A DNA stretch of 43,594 nt from JAGORM01 sp050255815 (GTDB lineage Bacteria; Patescibacteriota; Microgenomatia; Levybacterales; GWA1-39-11): assembly GCA_050255815.1 (NCBI GenBank), contig JBLMVJ010000013.1:1-43594 (forward strand), read 5' to 3'. Position 1 is the stretch's first letter. The number at the start of each line of letters is the position of its first letter. Position numbers and translations under genes: made by a program. The notes below the pieces were generated by a model. It had not been told where the DNA came from. It was given only the letters and a program-made list of their open reading frames with translations, and ran no database searches. This document shows positions 36,795 through 43,594 of this stretch, in pieces.

Positions 36795-39700
36795 CTACTG
36801 GGACAATATGCTGTATGGGAAAATCTCATTCGGAATTTGCGGGTAAGATTCATAATAGATAATTTTTCTAGCTGAGTCACCTGCAGTCCCCGTAGAATCA
36901 ATCTTTTTCCCCTGGGGTGGGAAAGAATTAGGGTTGCCTGAATTATCCAGTCCCTCAACTCCAACTATAGAAGAATTATAAAGCGGAATTACTTTCATAA
37001 TAAGCCCGTTTACTATCCCGGCTACCGTACCCTTATAGGCAAAGGAAACCCCTTGGAATGTGGCGCTGGACGCAAGGGCAGTGGAGGGAGAGATGTTCCC
37101 TGCAACGCGGTTGCATGGGTCAAATAGGTATTTCGTAATAGATGGTGCAGAGGTAGACCCGGAAACAATAACTACTTCCAGTGCCGGCGTAGTATTTGAC
37201 TTAGCCTGAGGATTACACGTCTGGCCCTGAGAACCAAAGTAGAATGTAGTCTGTCCGGTAAAACCAATTGAATTATAGTTAGCAGTCACTGTTACGTCAG
37301 AGTCATTCAAAAGGATAGTACAGGTAGTAGAAGTGTTATTTCCTTCCGAACAACTGCCGGAAGAAAGGCTCCAGCTTGAAAATGTAGAGGTAGCATCAGG
37401 AGTTTCCTGAAGTGTAACGGATGTTCCTTTATTATAAGTAATTGGACCTGCAGTAGTGCACGCGGAACCGCAATTTATTTTTCCGTCAGGAGCTCCGGAA
37501 ACTATGGATACCACCGTGCCTGTTCCGGGCCCCGGCTTATTCAGGGTGAGTTTATACTGCACGCTAAAGGTAGCGGTAACGCTTTTTGCCGCATTCATGG
37601 TAAAGGTGCAGGTGGTAAGGCTGCCGCTGCACATACCGGATGGGGTAGATGACCACCCTACAAAAATAAAACCGGTATCAGGAGTGGCGGTAAGTGTTAC
37701 GGACGTACCGGAATTATAGTTAGCCGTGCAGGTGCCTGTTGCACAATTGATACCGGCAGGAGTTGAATTGACCGTACCCGTTCCGCCGGAAGAGGTGTTG
37801 GTAACGGAAAGGGTGTATTGGACCGTAAATGTAGCAGTAACCGTCTGGGCGGAATTCATGGTTAGAGTACAGGTACCTGTCCCGCTGCAAGCAGCGTTTC
37901 CTGTCCAGCCGGCAAAAACATACCCAGTGTTAGGTGTAGCAGTAAGCGTCACGGAAGTAGCGGGGCTGTAATTATACGTACAGGTGCCTCCGCAATTAAT
38001 ACCTGCCGGACTGGAAGTAACCGTACCGGTGCCACCGGAAGAGGTGTTAGTAACGGTAAGAGGATAGGTGGAAACAACAAAATTAGCCGTAGCGGTAATA
38101 TTTGCGTTTACGGTAAATGTACAGGTTGTAGAGGTAGATCCTGCACAAGGCCCGGCTGTCCAGGAAGAAAATGCATAGCCGGCACCCGGAGTAGTGTAGA
38201 GGGTAACGCTGGTTCCGCTGCTGTAAGAGTAAGAACATCCCACTGAGGGACAATTTATATGGGGCGTAATCCCGTCTGTGATAGTACCGGTTGACCCCGG
38301 GTTAGTTACGGTCACCGTATAAGTAGAACCTGCGGTGTATGTTATGGCCACTTTTCCATTCCCGGATTGGGTAGCGTTTGTGGTTGTAGCACTGGTAACG
38401 CCGCCTATGTAAGACGAGCCTCCGCCCGCACCCGTTGAATTGCAACTCCAACCGCTTGGCCCTCCTCCATAATAACCTCCCCCACCTCCACCACCACAGT
38501 ATGAGGATCCGCCGGTACCACCTTGTCCTAATGATCCAGCAGTGCCATACATGGGAACTGTATTACCCGCAGTAAGTGCTCCTCCCGCCGTCTGGGTACC
38601 ACCCGCACCACTTCCTGGATTAGAGCCTGCATTTCCTCCATTAAGGCCTGAAGGATAGCCTCCGCCACCACCAAAAGCATTTGTATAACTCCCTCCGCCT
38701 CCGCCTCCGCCTCCAACAATCATCCTGTTTCCTAAGGCGTTTCCTCCATACCTTACATCTGAAGCACCCCCGCCTCCTGCCCCACTATAATTGCCAATGT
38801 AATTATTAGGGTTACTTGCATTACCTCCCCCGTTGAAACCTCCCAGGGCATATACACTAGGACTGCCATTTTGTCCGGCACCACCCACATAAATATAGAG
38901 TGTTTGCCCCGGGGAAACTGCAAGGTTACCTTTTGCATAACCCCCTAATCCTCCTGTCTGCCCCGAATAGCTTGTACCGTATCCCTGTCCTCCCTGGGCA
39001 CCCCATGTCTCTAAGGTAACAGAGGTAACTCCTGAAGGCACTACCCATGTTTGCATGCCACCTGTATAACTAAAGTTAGCTGTGATCGGAGATCCGCTTC
39101 CGCCACTCAATGGGGTGATAATCACCTTTCCACTTCCTGATTGCATCCCGGCAGTTATAGAGGGACTTGTTGCGCCGGCTACTATATAAGAACCTCCGCC
39201 TCCGCCATACGTAGAATAGCTTGTTGATAACCCGGTCCAGTTTCCTGCTGCAGCACCTCCCGAGTATCCGCCGCCGCCGCCTGCCCCTCCCAGCATTCCT
39301 GCACCTCCGCCACCAAATCCTCCATAACCGGTACCACAATAACAGCTGGTATTCCCCGTTCCGCCTGCACCACCATTAGTAAAGCTGGCTCCTCCTATAG
39401 CAGTTTGACACTGGGTACCGCCATTTGAACCGTTAGAATAAAAACCTCCGCCTGCTGCACCCTGCAACCCTCCTGCAGTAGCTCCTCCGTTACCACTGGA
39501 TCCGCCGCTTGCAGTTGAATAGCAGGAAATAGTTGCCCCATTATTACCGGACTGGCCAACTCCGTCAGATGCTGTGTGGGTACAACCGCCTGAATAACTT
39601 GTTGAGTATCCGCCTCCTCCGCCGCCTGCAACAACAAGAGGAGTAGAAGAAGCCGGCGTTGTTCCTTTAGCAACAAAGCTGCCACCGCCACCGCCGTTTC

Positions 39701-40853
39701 CATTTCCCGGATCACAGTCTCCTCCTCCCTGCTGACCAACAAGAATCTGCAGTGTATCCCCGGCATTTAAGGAAACTGTTCCTTTTGTGTATGCACCCAA
39801 TCCTCCCACAGTACCTGCCTGGCTGTTTCCGCCTTGTGCTCCATACGCTTCAATTTGATAGGTTCCCGTAGAAGGTACCGAATATGTTTGGATAGTACCA
39901 GTCTTCCCGGTGCTTGAAGCGTTAAACGTTACCGGTGGGCCTCCACCGCCCCCTGCAGTAGCCGTACCTAGATTCTTCTGTGTTAAGACCCAGCTGTTAG
40001 CATCACAGGTATTGTCATTTTTCTTTCTAACAAAAAGGGAGTCTCCTGTAACATCTGTTGCTTGTCCGCCATAGTCGGCTCCAACTGTTGTATAACCTGT
40101 ATTGCTGTAAATCCATTCATAACTCCCGGTTGCTTTAGTACAAACGCATGATCCATCCGGAGAATTATAGTAATAAGTAAAGGCTCCGCAACTTCCGGAC
40201 ACGCAATTACCTCCATACACAGATTGGCATGCTGCCAGAGCCTGCTGTTGATTAGTAGAACACCCTGAACATGTGTAAGAACCTCCCGCACCGTTATCTA
40301 AGCCTCCTCCTCCGGAAGCTGTAACCGTCACATCTGCCAAACCATACATTCCGGCCCCTGAATTATAAATAGTTCCACCGGCAGTGGGCCCGGGAAAAGA
40401 ATTTAACACGCCCGATGTGTTATACCAACCTGAATCTATAGTGATGTTACCAGTAGTAACTGGAACAGAAGATAAAGTCTGATAATAATTCGCAGGAGAA
40501 ATGGTAACTCTATAATAAGTGCCTGCGGTAACTGGAACCGGGGAACCCAGATTTGTATAATTCCAACCTGACGTGCAAGGTACGGATGTAGAGGCAAGGG
40601 AAGTACCTGAGTCTGACCATAGGGTTACCGTGGTGTTTTGGTTGCTATAACACCAAAGCTGGGTAACACTTCCGTTTACTGTAGGGGTAAACCTATAACC
40701 CATGGTATAAGAATTCCACCCGTAGGCACCAGGTGCCGTAATAAGGTCACGTAAATATGCATGCGCAGGAGACTTCGCTCCAACAAAAAGCAGCATTAAA
40801 AAAAGTAATATAGGGAGAAAAAGAAGCTTCCTGGTTATTTTTTTTATATCCAT
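36795..40853 (-). CDS. Giant Gly-rich surface protein with InlB-type repeats, 1352 aa
   Basis: A signal peptide (about 1-32, ending AHAYL) starts the protein. After an N-terminal domain with DUF-like beta strands and a Cys cluster (about 190-240), two related Gly-rich modules follow at about 309-590 and 591-840. Each opens with a beta unit (TYQIEAYGAQGG and TSVTLETWGAQGG) and continues with dense GGGGG runs, as in PF12810-type Gly-rich domains. Four repeats of about 75-90 aa (about 841-1195; pattern T-GTV-SxPxGINC-TC-YxxGTSVTLTATPxxGYxFxGWxG) match the divergent InlB B-repeat. Paired Cys in each repeat suggest disulfides. No anchor is seen. Being among pilus genes, it may be a pilus-associated adhesin (inference). 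Confidence 0.75.
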   Translation of the reverse strand: MDIKKITRKLLFLPILLFLMLLFVGAKSPAHAYLRDLITAPGAYGWNSYTMGYRFTPTVNGSVTQLWCYSNQNTTVTLWSDSGTSLASTSVPCTSGWNYTNLGSPVPVTAGTYYRVTISPANYYQTLSSVPVTTGNITIDSGWYNTSGVLNSFPGPTAGGTIYNSGAGMYGLADVTVTASGGGGLDNGAGGSYTCSGCSTNQQQALAACQSVYGGNCVSGSCGAFTYYYNSPDGSCVCTKATGSYEWIYSNTGYTTVGADYGGQATDVTGDSLFVRKKNDNTCDANSWVLTQKNLGTATAGGGGGPPVTFNASSTGKTGTIQTYSVPSTGTYQIEAYGAQGGNSQAGTVGGLGAYTKGTVSLNAGDTLQILVGQQGGGDCDPGNGNGGGGGSFVAKGTTPASSTPLVVAGGGGGGYSTSYSGGCTHTASDGVGQSGNNGATISCYSTASGGSSGNGGATAGGLQGAAGGGFYSNGSNGGTQCQTAIGGASFTNGGAGGTGNTSCYCGTGYGGFGGGGAGMLGGAGGGGGYSGGAAAGNWTGLSTSYSTYGGGGGSYIVAGATSPSITAGMQSGSGKVIITPLSGGSGSPITANFSYTGGMQTWVVPSGVTSVTLETWGAQGGQGYGTSYSGQTGGLGGYAKGNLAVSPGQTLYIYVGGAGQNGSPSVYALGGFNGGGNASNPNNYIGNYSGAGGGGASDVRYGGNALGNRMIVGGGGGGGGSYTNAFGGGGGYPSGLNGGNAGSNPGSGAGGTQTAGGALTAGNTVPMYGTAGSLGQGGTGGSSYCGGGGGGGYYGGGPSGWSCNSTGAGGGSSYIGGVTSATTTNATQSGNGKVAITYTAGSTYTVTVTNPGSTGTITDGITPHINCPSVGCSYSYSSGTSVTLYTTPGAGYAFSSWTAGPCAGSTSTTCTFTVNANITATANFVVSTYPLTVTNTSSGGTGTVTSSPAGINCGGTCTYNYSPATSVTLTATPNTGYVFAGWTGNAACSGTGTCTLTMNSAQTVTATFTVQYTLSVTNTSSGGTGTVNSTPAGINCATGTCTANYNSGTSVTLTATPDTGFIFVGWSSTPSGMCSGSLTTCTFTMNAAKSVTATFSVQYKLTLNKPGPGTGTVVSIVSGAPDGKINCGSACTTAGPITYNKGTSVTLQETPDATSTFSSWSLSSGSCSEGNNTSTTCTILLNDSDVTVTANYNSIGFTGQTTFYFGSQGQTCNPQAKSNTTPALEVVIVSGSTSAPSITKYLFDPCNRVAGNISPSTALASSATFQGVSFAYKGTVAGIVNGLIMKVIPLYNSSIVGVEGLDNSGNPNSFPPQGKKIDSTGTAGDSARKIIYYESYPQIPNEIFPYSILSQ

Positions 40854-40854
40854 A

Positions 40855-41244
40855 TTATTCCACAGCTATGGACCCCTTTTTAAAAGGTTCGTCCTTCTTA
40901 AAATACTGATATTTTCCGGTTTTGTTGAGGACAAAAGAAATGGTGGTTCTATTAGGAAGGAGGGGCGCAACAATAAAACTATTGCTGCCCGTTGATACAA
41001 TTTCAATGGTTTTTGAAGTCGTATTAATAAAATGTACGACTCCCTGAAGCTTTACCCTTGCATTAGCAGGCCTAAATCCATATTCATCTACGGTTACTTC
41101 CACATACGGCCCTACAACGCTTTTTACCTGAGGAACATACGTTTTATCTGATTTTGAGTTATTTTTTTTGAATAGAAAAATTGATAACCCCAGCAAAATG
41201 AGGATAAAAATGAATAAGGTGAATAAAATCTTCCGTTTTCCCAT
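40855..41244 (-). CDS. Cupredoxin-like membrane-anchored protein without copper ligands
   Basis: 129 aa. An N-terminal membrane anchor (about 6-26) is followed by a domain of about 90 residues: VTVDEYGFRPANARVKLQGVVHFINTTSKTIEIVS ... RTTISFVLNKTGKYQYFKKDEPFKKGSIAVE. This is the beta-sandwich pattern of cupredoxins (GFxPxxxxVxxGxxVxFxN, then GxYxY). The ligand His, Cys and Met are missing: there is one His in the whole domain and no Cys. It ends 2 bases before the giant gene and sits 3 bases after the next upstream gene, so it is co-transcribed with the pilus set. Confidence 0.65.
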   Translation of the reverse strand: MGKRKILFTLFIFILILLGLSIFLFKKNNSKSDKTYVPQVKSVVGPYVEVTVDEYGFRPANARVKLQGVVHFINTTSKTIEIVSTGSNSFIVAPLLPNRTTISFVLNKTGKYQYFKKDEPFKKGSIAVE

Positions 41245-41247
41245 AAA

Positions 41248-41583
41248 TTATTTATAGTTTGGGTAATTGGATAGCCAAACGTCTATGCCTCTGTCCTGGT
41301 CTATAGTGTTCCCGTTATTTAAAATCATGGTTGAACCGCTGATCTGGGTAACGTTTGTCTTAAAGTTAGAGCTATTGATGCTGTTTAAAGTAGTACCGGA
41401 AGAAGAGTTAATATATTTATCTATGCCGGCACTTGCAGCCTGGAAAGCACGCTGGGAATCCTCATTCTGCTTAGATAGCTTTAAATTAGTGGTGATTCTG
41501 GAAGCCAAAGCAAGTCCTGCAGTCAAGGCAACAATCATGGTGATAACCACTAAAAGAAGGACTTGTCCTGAGTTTCTTTTCAT
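41248..41583 (-). CDS. Pseudopilin/PilX-like protein
   Basis: 111 aa. The N-terminus MKRNSGQVLLLVVITMIVALTAGLALASRI is a short basic leader followed by a hydrophobic helix as in prepilins or PilX, with RNSG-Q as a possible prepilin peptidase site. The rest is small and Ser/Asn rich, with SQRAFQAASAGIDKYIN near 43-59 typical of PilX-type minor pilins (AxxAAxAGI). It lies between PilW-like and cupredoxin-like genes. Confidence 0.7.
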   Translation of the reverse strand: MKRNSGQVLLLVVITMIVALTAGLALASRITTNLKLSKQNEDSQRAFQAASAGIDKYINSSSGTTLNSINSSNFKTNVTQISGSTMILNNGNTIDQDRGIDVWLSNYPNYK

Positions 41584-41670
41584 ACACGGCCCTAGGCTGG
41601 AAAAAAGAGCCTACAATTAATAATATACTCATCCTGATAAAGTTTGCAAGCATTGTAATTAATAGAGGTT

Positions 41671-42243
41671 TCACTGTCTGATTTTTTTGTTGCGCACAGC
41701 CAAAGATGTGGAGAACTTTGCGGTATCTGAATATGCCGTACCGGAAACGTTGGTAAGCTGGAAGGTCACATCTATCCGCGGCAATGAATAGTCATCAGCC
41801 TGGTAACAGGTAAACGTGCAGGAACCGGTTACCAATTTTACGCGGGTAGTGTCCAGCAAAGATGCGCTATTTGAGCTGATGGTATTACTGGGTGAATACC
41901 CTATGTCATCACATTTTAAGACAGTAGTGCCCCCGTCAAAACCCAGAATCTGCAAAGATTTTGCCGTAATACCGGTAGGAGTACAGGAGGTGTAGTCAGT
42001 TCCGGAAGCATCTGTAACCTTATCTAAATTTAATGAATTAAGGACTATGTCAGATATAATACTGAGGGCATAGTTTCCATTTTGTCCTAAATCTGTAGCT
42101 ATTTTGCTCTTTGCATTTCCTATAATAGTTGAGTTAAGGATTCCTACAATCAGTGTGCCCACAATGATAAGGAGAAAGATCACCACCAGAAGTTCAATGA
42201 GCGTATAAGCCCTTGCTTCTTGCTTGTTATGTAAATTTTTCAT
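41671..42243 (-). CDS. PilW/PulJ-like minor pseudopilin
   Basis: 190 aa. The leader KNLHNKQEARA is followed by YTLIELLVVIFLLIIVGTLIVGIL, the type IV prepilin N-helix with Glu5. The peptidase site would be A-Y instead of the usual G-F. The C-terminal globular domain has two Cys pairs. Its ATG shares one base with the upstream gene's stop region (ends meet at 42243). Confidence 0.75.
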   Translation of the reverse strand: MKNLHNKQEARAYTLIELLVVIFLLIIVGTLIVGILNSTIIGNAKSKIATDLGQNGNYALSIISDIVLNSLNLDKVTDASGTDYTSCTPTGITAKSLQILGFDGGTTVLKCDDIGYSPSNTISSNSASLLDTTRVKLVTGSCTFTCYQADDYSLPRIDVTFQLTNVSGTAYSDTAKFSTSLAVRNKKIRQ

Positions 42244-42770
42244 TAGATTCCCGGGTTCCCTCCTGCAGGCAATGCTTGTGCGGGATCAACAAAACAAGAA
42301 CTGATAGCCTGGTCATGACAAAAAGCAGAGCCGGTACATTTTCCGCTGGTCCATTTCACGTCAATTGTTACCCGCAAGCCGTTTGCAAAATCTCCGCCTC
42401 CTCCCGTGTTGCATTCACCGGCAACAAAGGTTACTTCGCGCTTAAAGATCCCCTGAAGGTTAGCCCCGCTGCAAGCTCCGGATTCAATAATTGGGTTGGG
42501 AACCGGTACTGCGGTAAAATCGTCAAGGCAATGGGCGCCGGAAGCAAGATTGTTTTTATACTGGTTAAACGTAAAAGAACCACCGTTATTTATCTGGTCC
42601 CTGATATATTCCATGCCTTGCTGGGCCAGCTTATTTGCCTGGTTCTGGTGTTTAATATAGGAAGCGTTATTTACGCTAATCAACACAGCAGTAGAGATAG
42701 CGCCTAAAATAATAACAATGGCAGCCAAAGCTATAAGAGATTCCAGCAGCGTTTGCCCCCTATTTCCCAT
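42243..42770 (-). CDS. PilV-like minor pseudopilin
   Basis: 175 aa. MGNRG-QTLLESLIALAAIVIILGAISTAVL is a prepilin-type N-terminus (short basic leader ending in Gly, Glu5 kept, hydrophobic helix). The globular part has several Cys (GAHCLDD, GACSGAN, GECNTGGG, GKCTGSAFC). The start MGNRGQ is chosen because the longer GTG frame would place 6 extra residues before the leader and starts inside a TATACT box. It is first in a four-gene minus-strand run. Confidence 0.75.
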   Translation of the reverse strand: MGNRGQTLLESLIALAAIVIILGAISTAVLISVNNASYIKHQNQANKLAQQGMEYIRDQINNGGSFTFNQYKNNLASGAHCLDDFTAVPVPNPIIESGACSGANLQGIFKREVTFVAGECNTGGGGDFANGLRVTIDVKWTSGKCTGSAFCHDQAISSCFVDPAQALPAGGNPGI

Positions 42771-42808
42771 GTATAAAAAGTATATCACACCCTAAAGACA
42801 AGGCGGAC

Positions 42809-42838
42809 TTGACAAATCCGGGAACTCACGGCAATAAT
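42809..42838 (+). promoter_or_regulatory. Promoter of the LRR protein gene
   Basis: TTGACA (42809-42814), an 18-base spacer and AATAAT (42833-42838) end 5 bases before ATG 42844, predicting a leaderless mRNA. Confidence 0.65.
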
Positions 42839-42843
42839 GGGAT

Positions 42844-43572
42844 ATGGATCCAAATGCTCCTCAGGGTCAGGTTTCTTCCCCAAAAAAACCCAATACCTTT
42901 GTCATGCTGGGTATTATTTTAGTAGGCTGTATCATCATAGTCATTATTTTAGTGCTGTATATCTTAAACCTGGAGGGCAAGAAACAGAAAAAGGAAGCGG
43001 CAGCGCCTGCAGTCCCCACACCCACCATTCCTCCTAATATGCCCCAAAGTTTTGACAATATCAAACAGGCTGTAAAGCTGGGCCCGGGAAACTTCAGAGT
43101 GGTAGAAGTGCATGATTCCACCGCTTCTGCAATAACCCAGGATATTGGAAAATTTGTAAAACTGAACGGCATCTATATGGAAAGGGACAATTTCACGGAA
43201 ATCCCTGATTCCGTTTATAGTATGAAGAACCTCACTACGCTATGGTTCCCCAACAACAAGATTACCGCCCTTTCTCCAAAGATAGGCAACCTTACTAATC
43301 TGCAGGTATTAAATGTCACCAATAACCAGATCAGCAGTATCCCAAAAGAAATAGGCAACCTTACTAATCTGCAAGAACTTTATATAGGGACCAACAATTT
43401 GAAAACGTTCCCAAAAGAAATAGGCAAACTGAAGAAACTAAAGACGGTTCAGGTAGAAGGGAACATGCTGACTAAAGAAGAACAACAAAGAATCCAGAAG
43501 CTCTTACCACAGGCATCTATCTCTTTTGCGTCGCAACTACCCCCTGATGCCCCAGCCAAGAGCTTCAGATAA
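42844..43572 (+). CDS. Membrane-anchored leucine-rich-repeat protein
   Basis: 242 aa. A Pro/Gln-rich cytosolic start, one membrane helix (about 20-43, FVMLGIILVGCIIIVIILVLYIL), a Lys/Ala/Pro-rich linker (about 46-68) and then an extracytoplasmic LRR domain (about 100-215) with four to five repeats such as IGNLTNLQVLNVTNNQISSIP and IGNLTNLQELYIGTNNLKTFP. These match the PxxIxNLTxLxxLxLxxNxL type. It likely binds a protein or surface ligand; the partner is unknown. The promoter upstream supports this start. Confidence 0.8.
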   Translation: MDPNAPQGQVSSPKKPNTFVMLGIILVGCIIIVIILVLYILNLEGKKQKKEAAAPAVPTPTIPPNMPQSFDNIKQAVKLGPGNFRVVEVHDSTASAITQDIGKFVKLNGIYMERDNFTEIPDSVYSMKNLTTLWFPNNKITALSPKIGNLTNLQVLNVTNNQISSIPKEIGNLTNLQELYIGTNNLKTFPKEIGKLKKLKTVQVEGNMLTKEEQQRIQKLLPQASISFASQLPPDAPAKSFR

Positions 43573-43594
43573 AATAACCCACTCTTAGTGCTTC

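Noticed and set aside
36795..40853. Low-complexity cct/gcc repeats resembling non-coding repeat DNA
   Set aside because: The minus strand is one open frame of 1352 codons with a signal peptide and ordered domains, so the repetition reflects Gly-rich coding.

Overview
The window looks like a stretch of a Candidate Phyla Radiation (Patescibacteria) genome, most likely the Microgenomates side. This is an inference from gene style, not from a marker tree. Several core proteins lack domains that are usual elsewhere: a trigger factor without the PPIase domain, ThrRS without TGS, PheT without its tRNA-binding OB insert. Small proteins of unknown function are common, and the large secreted proteins and minor pilins are typical of these reduced bacteria. 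Many genes have a clear -35/-10 promoter whose -10 box ends only 5-9 bases before the start codon, which predicts leaderless mRNAs.

Layout. 1-210: the 3' part of tRNA-Leu(UAG) followed by degenerate copies of its 3' half. 252-1079: short trigger factor. 1.2-5.3 kb: an accessory block of small unknown genes with strong Shine-Dalgarno sites and elaborate leaders. Three of its promoters read through a short leader peptide ORF into four alternately complementary GGGAGG/CCTCCC segments ending in a terminator, which is the architecture of classical transcription attenuation. The peptides carry CIIVII, NLLLTL and FWFYF runs. Two genes there also share a 140-base structured leader, and a third degenerate copy has a compensatory base-pair change. 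5.3-5.9 kb: tRNA-Val(GAC) with 33-base tandem repeats built from its own 5' end, then a small membrane protein.

5.9-13.4 kb: translation genes thrS-infC-rpmI-(47-aa ORF)-rplT, then shikimate kinase, a Nudix hydrolase, pheS and pheT. rplT and pheT share a structured leader with covarying base pairs. 13.4-15.3 kb: two alpha/beta hydrolases and a nucleoside deoxyribosyltransferase-like protein. 15.3-17.7 kb: class A PBP on the minus strand. 17.8-24.2 kb: tyrS, a 34-aa membrane peptide, recG, rpmF, nusB, rnc, guaA. 24.2-25.3 kb: a small minus-strand gene and a UMP-kinase-like protein.

25.4-33 kb: envelope proteins. Four have beta-rich domains resembling catalytically dead M23/LytM folds; two of these share a nearly identical 130-base block. 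There is also a protein with an internal twin-arginine segment and a TraB-like motif, and a 961-aa Cys-rich secreted protein. 33.0-34.4 kb: rpsP-KH-trmD. 34.4-42.8 kb: a minus-strand type IV pilus and surface region (pilM, pilN, pilO, three pseudopilin-like proteins, a cupredoxin-like protein and a 1352-aa Gly-rich protein with InlB-like repeats). 42.8 kb to the end: a membrane-anchored leucine-rich-repeat protein.

The most novel candidate is the 1.9-4.9 kb block. It looks like three amino-acid-responsive attenuators (Ile/Val, Leu, aromatic) controlling small proteins of unknown function instead of biosynthetic operons.
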